Assembly (NCBI GenBank): GCA_945868475.1
Contig: CAMBLM010000016.1
Location: forward strand, 1 to 39,028
Source of the DNA: an uncultured Ruminococcus sp.
GTDB lineage: Bacteria > Bacillota > Clostridia > Oscillospirales > Ruminococcaceae
Reading direction: 5' to 3'
Length of the DNA: 39,028 nucleotides
The notes beneath the pieces are model-generated. The model was not told where the DNA came from. It did no database searches and was given only the letters and a program-made list of their open reading frames with translations. Positions 15,207 through 24,628 of the stretch are shown in pieces. The translations under genes were made by a program, and so were the position numbers. Numbering within the stretch: position 1 is the stretch's first letter; each line of letters begins with the position of its first letter.

Positions 15207-15749
15207 ATGGCATCTAATTTAAAAGAACTTTATGTCAGCACAGTTGCTCCTGCTTTAATGAAAAAGTTCGAGTATAAGAGTGTTATGCAGATCCCTAAGA
15301 TCGACAAGGTTGTTATCAATGTCGGCGCAGGTGAAGCAAAGGATAACGCTAAGGTTATCGACGCTATCATGACTGATCTCGCTGCTATCACAGGTCAGAA
15401 GCCTGTTGTATGCCGCGCTAAGAAGTCAGTAGCTAACTTTAAGATCCGTGAAGGCATGCCTATCGGTGTTAAGGTTACTCTCAGAAGCGAAAAGATGTAC
15501 GAATTCCTCGACAGACTTTTCAATGTTGCATTCCCACGTGTTCGTGACTTCAGAGGTATCAGCGCTAACTCCTTCGATGGCAGAGGCAACTACTCTACCG
15601 GTATCAAGGAACAGCTCATTTTCCCTGAAATCGAATACGATAAGATCGACAAGGTTCGCGGTATGGATATCAACATCATCACTACTGCAAACACAGATGA
15701 AGAAGCAAAGGCTCTTCTTGAGCTTATGGGCGCTCCATTCATCAAGTAA
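15207..15749 (+). CDS. rplE: 50S ribosomal protein L5
   Basis: ATG 15207 with GAAAGGAG upstream gives [15 protein letters not shown]; an in-frame upstream start at 15156 lies inside rplX and is rejected. It encodes 180 residues. L5 binds 5S rRNA and contacts P-site tRNA. Typical segments are [42 protein letters not shown] and [11 protein letters not shown]. Confidence 0.97.
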   Translation: MASNLKELYVSTVAPALMKKFEYKSVMQIPKIDKVVINVGAGEAKDNAKVIDAIMTDLAAITGQKPVVCRAKKSVANFKIREGMPIGVKVTLRSEKMYEFLDRLFNVAFPRVRDFRGISANSFDGRGNYSTGIKEQLIFPEIEYDKIDKVRGMDINIITTANTDEEAKALLELMGAPFIK

Positions 15750-15772
15750 TCATTTAGGAGGGTTAATTAATA

Positions 15773-15958
15773 ATGGCTAAAAAAGCAATGAAGCTGAAAC
15801 AGCAGAAGACTCCTAAGTTTTCCACAAGAGCTTACAACAGATGCAAGATCTGCGGCAGACCTCACGCATATATGAGAAAATACGGTATTTGCCGTATCTG
15901 CTTCAGAGAACTGGCTCACAAGGGTCAGATCCCCGGCGTTAAGAAGGCAAGCTGGTAA
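15773..15958 (+). CDS. rpsZ: 30S ribosomal protein S14, zinc-binding type Z
   Basis: ATG 15773 follows TAGGAGGG. It encodes 61 residues, the length of the short zinc form. Cysteines CKIC and CRIC bracket the [12 protein letters not shown] segment and would bind zinc. S14 lies in the 30S head. The long zinc-free paralogue, where present, is encoded elsewhere. rpsH follows after 53 nt. Confidence 0.97.
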   Translation: MAKKAMKLKQQKTPKFSTRAYNRCKICGRPHAYMRKYGICRICFRELAHKGQIPGVKKASW

Positions 15959-16011
15959 AAACAATCGGCAATGGGATCTTTTCCCCACTAAAATAAGGAG
16001 GTTACCAAGGT

Positions 16012-16410
16012 ATGCAAATTACTGATACAATTGCAGACTTGCTCACCAGAATCCGTAATGCGAATTCTGCTAAGCACGCAACAGTTGATGTGCCTGCTTC
16101 CAACATGAAGAAGTCTATCGCTCAGATCCTCGTTGACGAAGGATATATCAAGAGCTTCCAGATCATTGATGACGGCAAACAGGGTATCATCAGAATCACA
16201 CTTAAATATGGTGAAAATAAATCACAGGTTATCACAGGACTCCGCAGAGTTTCAAAGCCCGGTCTTCGTATCTATTCCAGCTGCGAGGATATGCCAAAGG
16301 TTATGAACGGCCTCGGAATTGCTATTATCTCTACATCTAAGGGTATCGTTACAGATAAGAAGGCAAGAGAGCTCAACGTTGGCGGCGAAGTTCTTGCATT
16401 CGTATGGTAA
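16012..16410 (+). CDS. rpsH: 30S ribosomal protein S8
   Basis: ATG 16012 follows AAGGAGG. It encodes 132 residues. S8 is a primary 16S rRNA binder in the central domain and in E. coli is the repressor of the spc operon. Conserved parts are [13 protein letters not shown] and the C-terminal [27 protein letters not shown]. rplF begins 14 nt later. Confidence 0.97.
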   Translation: MQITDTIADLLTRIRNANSAKHATVDVPASNMKKSIAQILVDEGYIKSFQIIDDGKQGIIRITLKYGENKSQVITGLRRVSKPGLRIYSSCEDMPKVMNGLGIAIISTSKGIVTDKKARELNVGGEVLAFVW

Positions 16411-16424
16411 GGAGGAACACATAA

Positions 16425-16970
16425 ATGTCAAGAATTGGTAAAAAGCCTATCAGTGTTCCTGCAGGCGTTGATGTTAAGATCGACGGCACTACCGTTACTG
16501 TAAAGGGACCTAAGGGTACTCTTGTTGAAACATTCAACAAGGATATGATCATTAAGCTTGAAGGCAATGAAGTTATTGTTGAGCGTCCTACAGAGGATAA
16601 GCTCCACAAGTCCCTCCACGGCCTTACAAGAACACTTATCCACAACATGATCGAAGGCGTCACAAACGGCTACTCCAAGACTCTCGAGATCGAGGGTGTC
16701 GGTTACCGTGCTGCTAAGCAGGGCACAAACGTTGTTATGAACCTCGGCTTCTCACACCAGGTCACTGTTCCCGAAACAGCAGACATCAAGCTCGATGTTC
16801 CTAACCCCAACACGATCGTTGTTAACGGCATCGACAAGCAGAAGGTTGGTCAGTACGCTGCTGAGATCCGCGAGAAGAGACCGCCTGAGCCATATAAGGG
16901 CAAGGGTATCCGTTACCAGGGCGAGCATATCATCCGCAAGGAAGGTAAAGCTGCTAAGGGTAAGAAGTAA
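16425..16970 (+). CDS. rplF: 50S ribosomal protein L6
   Basis: ATG 16425 follows AAGGAGG. It encodes 181 residues with the two duplicated L6 folds. It starts MSRIGKKPISVPAGVDV and has the GVGYRAA and C-terminal EIREKRPPEPYKGKGIRYQGE signatures. L6 lies near the factor-binding centre of the 50S subunit. An 86-nt gap with a hairpin separates it from rplR. Confidence 0.97.
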   Translation: MSRIGKKPISVPAGVDVKIDGTTVTVKGPKGTLVETFNKDMIIKLEGNEVIVERPTEDKLHKSLHGLTRTLIHNMIEGVTNGYSKTLEIEGVGYRAAKQGTNVVMNLGFSHQVTVPETADIKLDVPNPNTIVVNGIDKQKVGQYAAEIREKRPPEPYKGKGIRYQGEHIIRKEGKAAKGKK

Positions 16971-16997
16971 TCCGATAATATTTATCCTGTTATGTGG

Positions 16998-17034
16998 AGG
17001 AATGGGACAGCCTGAAAGAGTGGCTACTATTCCT
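16998..17034 (+). promoter_or_regulatory. Hairpin upstream of rplR
   Basis: AGGAAT (16998-17003) pairs with ATTCCT (17029-17034), and inside it AGCC (17009-17012) pairs with GGCT (17022-17025). It ends 22 nt before the rplR start and close to its ribosome binding site. It could affect translation or mRNA processing. Confidence 0.4.
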
Positions 17035-17056
17035 TGTTGAAAAGGAGTGAATTTAA

Positions 17057-17416
17057 ATGGTAAAGCAGTTCAACAGAAAGGCTGCAAGAGCTAAGAGACA
17101 GGTTCGTGTACGTTCCAAGATCAGCGGAACAGCACAGTGCCCAAGACTCAATGTTTTCCGTTCTGCAAATCACATTTACGCACAGCTCATCGATGATGTT
17201 GCAGGCGTAACACTTTGCGCTGCATCTTCCGTAGAGAAGGACTTCGGTGCAAACGGCGGAAACAAGGAAGGCGCTATGAAGGTCGGCGAGATGATCGCTG
17301 CAAGAGCTGCCGAAAAGGGCATCAAGGACGTTGTATTCGATCGTGCAGGTTATCTCTACCACGGTAGAGTTGCAGAACTTGCCGAGGGCGCAAGAAAGGG
17401 CGGTCTGAACTTCTAA
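17057..17416 (+). CDS. rplR: 50S ribosomal protein L18
   Basis: ATG 17057 follows AAAGGAG. It encodes 119 residues. L18 binds 5S rRNA in the central protuberance with L5. Conserved blocks are [31 protein letters not shown] and [25 protein letters not shown]. rpsE starts 37 nt later. Confidence 0.97.
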   Translation: MVKQFNRKAARAKRQVRVRSKISGTAQCPRLNVFRSANHIYAQLIDDVAGVTLCAASSVEKDFGANGGNKEGAMKVGEMIAARAAEKGIKDVVFDRAGYLYHGRVAELAEGARKGGLNF

Positions 17417-17453
17417 GTTCGGCTTCCAAGTAACTTATAAGGAGGTTATTCTT

Positions 17454-17960
17454 TTGGCTAATGCTAAGATAGACGCTTCTGCACTCGAACTTTCCGAGAA
17501 GGTTGTTGCTATTAACAGAGTTTCTAAGACTGTTAAGGGTGGTCGTATTTACAAGTTTGCTGCACTCGTTGTAGTAGGCGACGGCAACGGCACAGTTGGT
17601 TTCGGTATCGGTAAATCAGGAGAAGTTCCTGATGCTATCCGCAAGGGTATCGAGGATGCAAAGAAGAATTTGATTAAAGTTTCCCTCAGAGGAACAACAA
17701 TCCCTCACGAGGTTATCGGTGAATACGGCGCAGGCAGAGTTCTTATGAAGCCTGCTGCTCCCGGTACCGGTGTTATCGCAGGCGGTCCTGTTCGTGCAGT
17801 TATCGAAATTGCAGGTATCAAGGATATCAGAACTAAGTCCCTGCGTTCCAACAACGCTTGCAATGTTGTAAGAGCTACTATCCAGGGTCTTTCAACTCTC
17901 CGCAGCGCTAAGGATGTTGCCGACATCAGAGGCAAGTCCGTTAATGAGATCTTAGGTTAA
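17454..17960 (+). CDS. rpsE: 30S ribosomal protein S5
   Basis: The start is TTG 17454, 8 nt after AAGGAGG; no in-frame ATG fits. It encodes 168 residues. S5 acts in decoding accuracy near the mRNA entry site. It has [32 protein letters not shown] and the [19 protein letters not shown] segment. It starts slightly closer to the core domain than longer homologues. rpmD follows after 14 nt. Confidence 0.96.
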   Translation: MANAKIDASALELSEKVVAINRVSKTVKGGRIYKFAALVVVGDGNGTVGFGIGKSGEVPDAIRKGIEDAKKNLIKVSLRGTTIPHEVIGEYGAGRVLMKPAAPGTGVIAGGPVRAVIEIAGIKDIRTKSLRSNNACNVVRATIQGLSTLRSAKDVADIRGKSVNEILG

Positions 17961-17974
17961 GGAGGACGTTTGAA

Positions 17975-18151
17975 ATGGCACTTAAAGTAAAGCTTGTTAA
18001 AAGCCTTAACGGCTGCACAAAGCCGCAGATCGCAGTAGCACATTCTCTCGGCCTCAATAAGGTTGGTGCTGAAAAGGTTCAGCCCGATAATGATGCTACA
18101 AAGGGAAAGATCGCTAAGATCAATCACCTTGTAGAAGTTACCGAAGCATAA
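17975..18151 (+). CDS. rpmD: 50S ribosomal protein L30
   Basis: ATG 17975 follows AAGGAGG and yields 58 residues: [18 protein letters not shown] onward to EVTEA. L30 is a small ferredoxin-like 50S protein in the same position in most Firmicutes. It has the conserved S-x-x-G/N-C-x-x-x-Q start and the H-x-L-G-L-x-K segment ([10 protein letters not shown]). It is short but unambiguous from context between rpsE and rplO. Confidence 0.96.
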   Translation: MALKVKLVKSLNGCTKPQIAVAHSLGLNKVGAEKVQPDNDATKGKIAKINHLVEVTEA

Positions 18152-18171
18152 TTGCAGGGAGGTGCGATACA

Positions 18172-18612
18172 ATGTATATTCACGAATTATCACCTGCTGA
18201 AGGTTCCAAGAAGGACGTTAAGAGAGTCGGCAGAGGTCACGGTTCAGGCTGGGGCAAAACTTCCGGCAAGGGCCACAAGGGACAGAATGCCCGTTCCGGC
18301 GGCGGCGTAAGACCGGGCTTTGAAGGCGGTCAGATGCCTATCGCAAGAAGAATCCCTAAGAGAGGTTTCAACAACATCTTTGCAGCAAAGATGGCTGCTG
18401 TTAATGTTTCCTCACTCGAAATCTTCAAGGAAGGTACAGAGGTTGATGCAGAGCTTCTTCTCGCTTCAGGTCTTGTTAAGAACATCGACAACGGCGTTAA
18501 GATCCTCGGCAACGGTGAGATCACCAAGAACTTAACTGTTAAGGCTGATGCATTCTCTGCTTCAGCAAAAGAAAAAATTGAAAAGGCAGGCGGAAAGGCT
18601 GAGGTGATGTAA
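18172..18612 (+). CDS. rplO: 50S ribosomal protein L15
   Basis: ATG 18172 follows GGGAGG. It encodes 146 residues. L15 is a late-stage assembly protein that threads through 23S rRNA. The glycine-rich N-terminal [25 protein letters not shown] and [17 protein letters not shown] are diagnostic. The stop is adjacent to the secY start (1-nt gap), indicating translational coupling. Confidence 0.97.
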   Translation: MYIHELSPAEGSKKDVKRVGRGHGSGWGKTSGKGHKGQNARSGGGVRPGFEGGQMPIARRIPKRGFNNIFAAKMAAVNVSSLEIFKEGTEVDAELLLASGLVKNIDNGVKILGNGEITKNLTVKADAFSASAKEKIEKAGGKAEVM

Positions 18613-18613
18613 T

Positions 18614-19918
18614 GTGTTTACAACCTTCAGAAACGCTTGGAAGGTTCCTGAGTTAAGGAATAAAATCCTTTACACATTATTGATCATCTTTATTTTCCGT
18701 TTAGGCTGTCATATTCCTGTTCCTTTTCTTGACGCTTCGGTAATGGCGTCCGATATTTCGGGCAGCGGAAGCTTCCTGAGCTATATGGATATCCTCTCCG
18801 GCGGCGCTCTTTCAAAGGGAACTATATTCGCTCTTTCGATCCAGCCATACATCAATGCTTCGATCATCGTTCAGCTTCTGACGTATGCGCTCCCTCCTCT
18901 TGAAAATCTTCAGAAGGAAGGCGAAGAGGGAAGAAAGAAACTCGATACGATAACAATGTATGTTTCCCTGGCAATTGCTTTGGTAATGTCGTATGCTTAC
19001 TACATTACCCAGCGCAACAGCGGTGCCGTAAGATATGAAGGCGGTGCTTCGGGTGTATTCGCGGCGATTGTAATTGTCGCAGCGTTCACTGCAGGCGCAG
19101 GCGTTGTTGTTTGGCTCGGCAACTGCATCAATGACAAGGGCATTGGCAACGGTATCTCAATGATACTTTTCGCCGGTATCGTTTCGAGAGGTCCTGCAAG
19201 CGTTCTTCGTATGTTTGAACTTGCAAAGGACGACAAGAAATACTACCTGATCGTTCCGATCGTTCTCATTGTTTTCGTTCTTATGATCGCATTCATCGTA
19301 TTTATGAATGAATCAGAAAGAAGGATCCCGATACAGTACGCCAAGCGTGTTGTCGGCAGAAAGCAGTACGGCGGTCAGAGCACTCATATTCCGATAAAGA
19401 TCGCAATGAGCGGCGTTATGCCGATCATCTTCGCGATGGCTATCATGTCGCTCCCTGCTACGCTTGAAATGTTTGTTCATGTAGAGGAGAATCCTGTTAC
19501 ATTCTGGCAGAAGTTCTATGCAGGTTTTGTACACTTCTTCAGCTACCGCAGCGGTTGGTACGCTATCATCTATTTCATCCTTATCATTGCTTTCAACTAC
19601 TTCTATGTTGCAATGCAGTATAATCCGATCGAAATAGCCAACAACCTCCGTCAGAGCAACGGCGGTATCCCCGGTATCAGACCGGGTAAGCCTACCAGCG
19701 ACTATATCCAGAAAGTTCTTTCAAAGATCACTTTGGTCGGTGCATTTTTCCTCGGCGTTATCGCTATTTTCCCGATACTTTCAAATATGGCAATGCCTTC
19801 TTTGAATATCGCAATGGGCGGTACTTCGATTCTCATCGTGGTAAGTGTCGTTCTTGAAACTTCCAGAACGCTCGAATCACAGATGATGATGCGTCACCAC
19901 AAGGGATTCCTCGAATAA
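18614..19918 (+). CDS. secY: Protein translocase subunit SecY
   Basis: The GTG start at 18614 lies one base after the rplO stop. It encodes 434 residues. SecY forms the membrane channel of the Sec translocon. Ten hydrophobic helices are visible. Characteristic features are the N-terminal helix with RNKILYTLLIIFIFRLGCHIPVPFLD, the plug region GGALSKGTIFALSIQPYINASIIVQLL, and the cytoplasmic loops RRIPIQYAKRVVGRKQYGG and GGIPGIRPGKPT. Its expression is tied to the ribosomal genes, as in other Firmicutes. adk follows after 42 nt. Confidence 0.97.
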   Translation: MFTTFRNAWKVPELRNKILYTLLIIFIFRLGCHIPVPFLDASVMASDISGSGSFLSYMDILSGGALSKGTIFALSIQPYINASIIVQLLTYALPPLENLQKEGEEGRKKLDTITMYVSLAIALVMSYAYYITQRNSGAVRYEGGASGVFAAIVIVAAFTAGAGVVVWLGNCINDKGIGNGISMILFAGIVSRGPASVLRMFELAKDDKKYYLIVPIVLIVFVLMIAFIVFMNESERRIPIQYAKRVVGRKQYGGQSTHIPIKIAMSGVMPIIFAMAIMSLPATLEMFVHVEENPVTFWQKFYAGFVHFFSYRSGWYAIIYFILIIAFNYFYVAMQYNPIEIANNLRQSNGGIPGIRPGKPTSDYIQKVLSKITLVGAFFLGVIAIFPILSNMAMPSLNIAMGGTSILIVVSVVLETSRTLESQMMMRHHKGFLE

Positions 19919-19960
19919 TCGTCACAAACCATTACACACTCATCGTCAGGAGGATTTGTT

Positions 19961-20593
19961 ATGAATTTGATTTTACTTGGCGCTCCCGGTGCAGGCAAAG
20001 GCACACAGGCAGAGGTTATCAGCGCAAAGCTCGGTATCCCTCAGATCTCTACCGGCAACATTCTGCGTGAAGCAGTAAAGAACGGTACGGAATGCGGACT
20101 GAAGGCTAAAAGCTATATGGAAAGCGGCGCTTTGGTTCCCGACGAAGTTGTGATCGGTATTCTTAAAGACAGAATCGCCGAAGACGATTGCAAGAACGGT
20201 TTTATCCTTGACGGTTTCCCCAGAACAGTTCCTCAGGCAGAAGCTCTTGAGGCTATGGGCGTAAACATCGACAAGGTCCTTTCGATCGACGTTCCCGATG
20301 CAGACATTCAGGCTCGTATCTCGGGCAGAAGAGTCTGCGAAAAGTGCGGTGCTTCCTACCACGTTGACTTCAAGCCGACCAAGGTAGAGGGCATCTGCGA
20401 CAAGTGCGGCGGAAAAGCTGTACAGAGAAAGGACGACGCTCCCGAAACTGTTATTGAAAGACTTAAAACTTACCATGTTCAGACTGCTCCGCTCGCTGAT
20501 TTCTATGCAGCAAAGGGCAAGCTCACAAGAGTCAAGGGTCTGGACGGCGTGGAAGCAACCTCAAAGGTTGTCTTAGAAGCGCTCAATGCTTAA
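19961..20593 (+). CDS. adk: Adenylate kinase, zinc-LID form
   Basis: ATG 19961 follows AGGAGG. It encodes 210 residues. The enzyme interconverts ATP + AMP and 2 ADP in the cytoplasm. The P-loop is GAPGAGKGTQ (7-16) and the AMP-site DGFPRT is near 84-89. The LID carries Cys126, Cys129, Cys146 and Cys149, the four-cysteine zinc site typical of Gram-positive enzymes. It is placed between secY and map, the common Firmicute order. Confidence 0.97.
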   Translation: MNLILLGAPGAGKGTQAEVISAKLGIPQISTGNILREAVKNGTECGLKAKSYMESGALVPDEVVIGILKDRIAEDDCKNGFILDGFPRTVPQAEALEAMGVNIDKVLSIDVPDADIQARISGRRVCEKCGASYHVDFKPTKVEGICDKCGGKAVQRKDDAPETVIERLKTYHVQTAPLADFYAAKGKLTRVKGLDGVEATSKVVLEALNA

Positions 20594-20605
20594 AGGCAGA
20601 GAAAA

Positions 20606-21364
20606 ATGATTAATGTTAAATCCAAGTCCGAACTGGAGAAGATGCGTAAAGCAGGTGTTATCACCGCTAACGCTCTTCACTACGGAGGACAGTCAATAAA
20701 AGTCGGTATGTCAACTTACGAGCTTGACAAGCTTATCCACGATTACATCGTCAAGAACGGTGCAAAGCCTTCGAGCCTCGGTTACTGCGGTTTCCCCGGT
20801 TCGGCATGTATTTCGATCAACAACGAAGTGATCCATGGTATCCCGTCCAAGAAGAAGTTCATTCAGGACGGTGATGTTGTCAGCATTGATGTTACCGCAC
20901 TTTATGATGGTTACAATGGGGACACGGCTTATACCTTCCCTGTAGGAAACGTTCCCGAAGAAACGCTCAAGCTGCTTGAAGTTACAAAAGAGAGCATGTA
21001 TCTCGGAATCGAGCAGGCTGTTATCGGAAACCGTATCGGCGATATCGGTCATGCGGTTGAAGAACACTGCGTTTCTCATGGATATGGTGTAGTCAGACAG
21101 TATATAGGTCACGGCATCGGCAGAGAAATGCACGAAGCTCCCGAAGTTCCGAATTACGGACGCCCGGGACACGGTCCAAGACTTGTTGCAGGTATGACTA
21201 TCACAGTTGAACCGATGATCAATGCGGTCGGAGAGGACGTCAAGGTCCTTTCGGACGGCTGGACCGTAGTGACCAGATCGGGTTCTCCCGCTGCTCATTA
21301 TGAGCACACTATCGCAATCACTCCCGACGGGCCCGTGATCCTTACGAAGCCCACAATTGTCTGA
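20606..21364 (+). CDS. map: Methionine aminopeptidase type I
   Basis: ATG 20606, 12 nt after adk; the ribosome binding site (GGCAGAG) is weak, suggesting coupling. It encodes 252 residues. It removes the initiator methionine from new proteins. The metal ligands appear in order: IDVTALYDGYNGDTAYTF (two Asp), GHGIGREMHEAPEV (His), TVEPMI (Glu) and YEHTIAI (Glu), plus HGIPS (substrate His). It has no N-terminal zinc-finger extension. Confidence 0.97.
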   Translation: MINVKSKSELEKMRKAGVITANALHYGGQSIKVGMSTYELDKLIHDYIVKNGAKPSSLGYCGFPGSACISINNEVIHGIPSKKKFIQDGDVVSIDVTALYDGYNGDTAYTFPVGNVPEETLKLLEVTKESMYLGIEQAVIGNRIGDIGHAVEEHCVSHGYGVVRQYIGHGIGREMHEAPEVPNYGRPGHGPRLVAGMTITVEPMINAVGEDVKVLSDGWTVVTRSGSPAAHYEHTIAITPDGPVILTKPTIV

Positions 21365-21394
21365 CAACGGCAAACCCCGAAAGGAGTTAAGGCT

Positions 21395-21643
21395 GTGGAA
21401 GCAAAAATCGGAATGATCGTCAGATCGGCTGCAGGACATGACAGAGGAAATTTCCTTATGATCACCGCAGTTGAGGGTGACTTTGCGTTTATTGCTGACG
21501 GAAAAGAGCGAAAGCTCGAAAAACCGAAGAAAAAGCGTTTAAAACACCTTAAACTTACCAATACTGTTATAGATACAGACAATCTGACAGATAAGGGACT
21601 TAGAAAGATAATTTCTTCGTTCACCGAAACCCAAGATCCATAA
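21395..21643 (+). CDS. KOW-domain RNA-binding protein (L14e-like) between map and infA
   Basis: GTG 21395 after AAGGAG gives 82 residues. The N-terminus [35 protein letters not shown] is a KOW/SH3-like fold as in L14e-type proteins. The C-terminus is basic and helical ([18 protein letters not shown]). Small KOW proteins occur at exactly this locus in many Clostridia; their role in translation or ribosome binding is inferred from location. The ribosome binding site and spacing fit the operon. Confidence 0.85.
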   Translation: MEAKIGMIVRSAAGHDRGNFLMITAVEGDFAFIADGKERKLEKPKKKRLKHLKLTNTVIDTDNLTDKGLRKIISSFTETQDP

Positions 21644-21663
21644 ATCTAAAAGGAGGCATATGT

Positions 21664-21882
21664 TTGTCTAAAGAGGATGTTATTGAGATTGAAGGTACAG
21701 TAATCGAAGCTCTCCCGAATGCAATGTTCCAGGTCGAACTTGCAAACGGACACAAGATTCTCGCTCACGTTTCCGGTAAACTCAGAATGAACTACATCAG
21801 GATCGTTCCGGGTGACAAGGTCACGGTTGAGATGTCACCATATGACCTCTCAAAAGGCAGAATTACTTGGAGAGCAAAGTGA
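21664..21882 (+). CDS. infA: Translation initiation factor IF-1
   Basis: The start is TTG 21664 ([11 protein letters not shown]), after AGGAGG; the ATG at 21660 runs into a stop after three codons. It encodes 72 residues, normal size. IF-1 occupies the 30S A site during initiation. The OB-fold runs [36 protein letters not shown] to the standard C-terminus [20 protein letters not shown]. Confidence 0.97.
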   Translation: MSKEDVIEIEGTVIEALPNAMFQVELANGHKILAHVSGKLRMNYIRIVPGDKVTVEMSPYDLSKGRITWRAK

Positions 21883-21907
21883 ATTCTTGAAAAAGGAGGT
21901 ATTTATC

Positions 21908-22021
21908 ATGAAAGTAAGACCTTCAGTAAAACCAATTTGTGAAAAATGCAAAATCATTAAGAGAAAAGGCAAAATTATGGTTATCTGCGAGAACCCTAAG
22001 CACAAGCAGCGTCAGGGCTAA
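21908..22021 (+). CDS. rpmJ: 50S ribosomal protein L36, zinc form
   Basis: ATG 21908 follows AAAGGAGG. It encodes 37 residues, full length: [20 protein letters not shown] onward. Cys11, Cys14, Cys27 and His32 form the zinc site of the classical L36 form. It follows infA and precedes rpsM, the conserved order. Confidence 0.96.
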   Translation: MKVRPSVKPICEKCKIIKRKGKIMVICENPKHKQRQG

Positions 22022-22082
22022 TCAGTAAAGATCCGTAATAATTGCTTTAAAACGTAAAAATCCAATTCGGAGGTGTATGTAA

Positions 22083-22451
22083 ATGGCACGTATTGCAGGC
22101 GTTGACCTTCCAAAGGATAAGAGAGTCGAGATCGGACTCACATATATCTATGGCATCGGTCGCAAATCTGCTGATATTATCCTCAAGGAAACAGGCGTAA
22201 ACCCTGACATCAGAGTTAAGGACCTTTCCGAGGATGATCTTGCAAAGATCCGTGATTATATTGATAAGAATTTCATCGTTGAGGGTGACCTTCGCAGAAA
22301 TGTTGCTCTTAACATCAAGCGTCTTGTTGAAATCGGTTGCTACAGAGGCGTTCGTCACAGAAAGGGTCTCCCCGTCAGAGGTCAGAGAACCAAGACAAAC
22401 GCAAGAACCCGCAAGGGCCCTGTAAAGACAATCGCTAACAAGAAGAAGTAA
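22083..22451 (+). CDS. rpsM: 30S ribosomal protein S13
   Basis: ATG 22083 follows GGAGGTG. It encodes 122 residues. S13 contacts P-site tRNA and the intersubunit bridges in the 30S head. Diagnostic are [26 protein letters not shown] and the basic C-terminus [19 protein letters not shown]. rpsK follows after 14 nt. Confidence 0.97.
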   Translation: MARIAGVDLPKDKRVEIGLTYIYGIGRKSADIILKETGVNPDIRVKDLSEDDLAKIRDYIDKNFIVEGDLRRNVALNIKRLVEIGCYRGVRHRKGLPVRGQRTKTNARTRKGPVKTIANKKK

Positions 22452-22465
22452 GGAGGGAATGAACA

Positions 22466-22867
22466 ATGGCTCAGGTTAAAGGCAAGAAGACTGTCGTTAG
22501 ACGTCGTCGTGAGCGTAAAAACATTGAAAATGGTGCTGTTCATATCCAGTCCACTTTCAACAACACAATCGTAACTATTACTGATACACAGGGTAACGCA
22601 ATTTCATGGGCTTCCGCAGGCGAACTCGGTTTCAGAGGTTCTAAGAAGTCCACTCCGTTCGCTGCACAGACAGCTGCTGAAACTGCTGCTAAGGCTGCAA
22701 TGGATCACGGTCTTAAGACTGTTGAAGTTTACGTTAAGGGACCGGGTGCAGGCCGTGAAGCTGCTATCAGAGCTTTACAGACTGTTGGTCTTGAAGTAAG
22801 ACTCATCAAGGATGTTACTCCTATTCCTCACAACGGATGCCGTCCTCCTAAGAGACGTCGTGTATAA
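22466..22867 (+). CDS. rpsK: 30S ribosomal protein S11
   Basis: ATG 22466 follows AAGGAGGG. It encodes 133 residues. S11 lies on the 30S platform. Conserved: [42 protein letters not shown] and [18 protein letters not shown]. An 82-nt gap with a small hairpin precedes rpsD. Confidence 0.97.
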   Translation: MAQVKGKKTVVRRRRERKNIENGAVHIQSTFNNTIVTITDTQGNAISWASAGELGFRGSKKSTPFAAQTAAETAAKAAMDHGLKTVEVYVKGPGAGREAAIRALQTVGLEVRLIKDVTPIPHNGCRPPKRRRV

Positions 22868-22893
22868 CAGATATACCGATATTCTTTTACAGG

Positions 22894-22923
22894 TAAGCGT
22901 TTCCGCTTAATAATACGTTTTTT
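22894..22923 (+). promoter_or_regulatory. Small hairpin between rpsK and rpsD
   Basis: TAAGCG-TTTC-CGCTTA (22894-22909) is a perfect 6-bp stem, followed after 8 nt by TTTTTT (22918-22923). The T tract is displaced from the stem, so termination would be weak. It may instead be a binding site, since S4 is a known autoregulator of alpha-operon genes in other bacteria. Confidence 0.4.
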
Positions 22924-22949
22924 AATTACCAATGGAGGTGTAATTCTAA

Positions 22950-23549
22950 ATGGCAGTTAATAAAGACCCCATACTCAAAAAATGCAGATACTTAGGAATC
23001 AGCCCTATGGTTATGGGTATTTCTAAGACTTCTAATAGAAACCCCGGTGCCAACAACAGAAAGAAGCTTTCCGAATACGGCACACAGCTCAAGGAAAAGC
23101 AGAAGCTCAAGTTCATCTACGGCGTTCTTGAGAAGCCTTTCTATCACTACTACGAACTCGCAAGCAAGGCTACTGACAAGACCACCGGTGACGCGCTCAT
23201 CACAATTCTTGAATCCAGACTTGATAACGTAGTTTTCAGAATGGGTCTCGCTCTCACAAGACGTGAAGCAAGACAGCTCGTTACTCACAGACACTTCACA
23301 GTAAACGGTGAGAGAGTTGACATTCCTTCTTACAGAGTTAAGGAAGGCGACGTTATCGCTCTTTACGAAGGCAGCCGTTCAAGTGCTAAGTTCAAGGAGA
23401 TCTACGATCAGACTAACGGCAGAGTAGTTCCTACATGGCTCGATTCCAACAAGGACAATTTCTCCGCTAAGGTTGTTCGTATGCCTGCAACTGAAGACCT
23501 TGACTATGAGGTTGAAACTCACCTTATCGTCGAGTTGTACTCCAAGTAA
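22950..23549 (+). CDS. rpsD: 30S ribosomal protein S4
   Basis: ATG 22950 follows GGAGGTG. It encodes 199 residues. S4 initiates 16S 5'-domain folding and has helicase activity at the mRNA entry. The S4 RNA-binding domain is ITILESRLDNVVFRMGLALTRREARQLVTHRHFTVNGERVDIPSY. The N-terminus begins AVNKDPILKKCRYLGIS and lacks the four-cysteine zinc knuckle of some S4 forms. rpoA follows after 69 nt. Confidence 0.97.
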   Translation: MAVNKDPILKKCRYLGISPMVMGISKTSNRNPGANNRKKLSEYGTQLKEKQKLKFIYGVLEKPFYHYYELASKATDKTTGDALITILESRLDNVVFRMGLALTRREARQLVTHRHFTVNGERVDIPSYRVKEGDVIALYEGSRSSAKFKEIYDQTNGRVVPTWLDSNKDNFSAKVVRMPATEDLDYEVETHLIVELYSK

Positions 23550-23618
23550 TAGGTTTATCGTGTATAAACTTTTTATATGCGTTAATGATCCGCAATGCGA
23601 ATATAGGAGGGTTTTATA

Positions 23619-24575
23619 ATGCTTGAAAAAATCGAAAAGCCGGAAATCGAAACCGTTGAACTCAAGACCAACGGCACTTACGGCAAGTTTGCTATCGCTC
23701 CTCTTGAGCGCGGCTATGGACATACTCTTGGCAACAGCCTCAGACGTGTCCTGCTCTCCTCGCTTCCGGGTGTTGCTGTTACTTCGGTGAAGATTGACGG
23801 TGTACACCACGAATTATCTACTATTCCGGGCGTTAAGGAAGATGTTACTGAAATAGTTCTTAACCTTAAAGGACTTACGGCTAAGCTTTACGGCGAAGGC
23901 CCTAAGACCATCTATATCGAAGCCGAAGACGAATGCGAAGTTACCGCAGGTGACATCAAGGCGGATTCGGAAGTTGATATCCTCGTTCCGGATATGCACA
24001 TTGCTACACTCGGCAAAGACGCTAAGCTTTATATGGAGATCACTATCGACAGAGGACGCGGATACGTTCCTGCTGAAAAGAACAAGCAGCTTTTCAACTT
24101 CGGTGTTGATGTTATCGCTGTTGACTCCATTTATACCCCTGTACTGAAAGTAAATTACACTGTCGAAGACACCCGTCTTGGACAGGTAACTGATTATGAT
24201 AAGCTCACACTTGATGTCTGGACCAACGGTGTTGTTTCAGCCAAGGAAGCTGTATCACAGGCAGCCAACCTCCTCATTGAGCATCTGAAGCTCTTCAGCG
24301 AGCTTTCTGATGAATCCGCTATCACAGAGATCATGGTAGAAAAGGACGACAAGGGCAAAGAAAAAGTCCTTGAGATGACCATTGAGGACCTTGACTTATC
24401 AGTACGTTCGTTCAATTGCCTTAAACGTGCAAACATTAACACAGTAGGTGATTTGATCAACAAGTCAGAAGAAGAGATGATGAAAGTCAGAAACCTTGGT
24501 AAGAAGTCCTTTGACGAAGTTAAGGAAAAGCTTCAGTCCCTCGGTTTTGAACTCAGCTCTGAAGATGATAACTAA
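23619..24575 (+). CDS. rpoA: DNA-directed RNA polymerase subunit alpha
   Basis: ATG 23619 follows AGGAGG. It encodes 318 residues. The N-terminal domain dimerises and seeds core polymerase assembly ([22 protein letters not shown], 29-50). A linker follows, and the C-terminal domain (about 248-310) has [19 protein letters not shown] and [21 protein letters not shown], the helix-hairpin-helix that binds UP elements and activators. It sits in the alpha operon with rpsM, rpsK, rpsD and rplQ. Confidence 0.98.
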   Translation: MLEKIEKPEIETVELKTNGTYGKFAIAPLERGYGHTLGNSLRRVLLSSLPGVAVTSVKIDGVHHELSTIPGVKEDVTEIVLNLKGLTAKLYGEGPKTIYIEAEDECEVTAGDIKADSEVDILVPDMHIATLGKDAKLYMEITIDRGRGYVPAEKNKQLFNFGVDVIAVDSIYTPVLKVNYTVEDTRLGQVTDYDKLTLDVWTNGVVSAKEAVSQAANLLIEHLKLFSELSDESAITEIMVEKDDKGKEKVLEMTIEDLDLSVRSFNCLKRANINTVGDLINKSEEEMMKVRNLGKKSFDEVKEKLQSLGFELSSEDDN

Positions 24576-24628
24576 GAGTGATAATTTTGCAAAAATACGA
24601 TACTTTTAATAGGTAAGGAGTGATTAGA

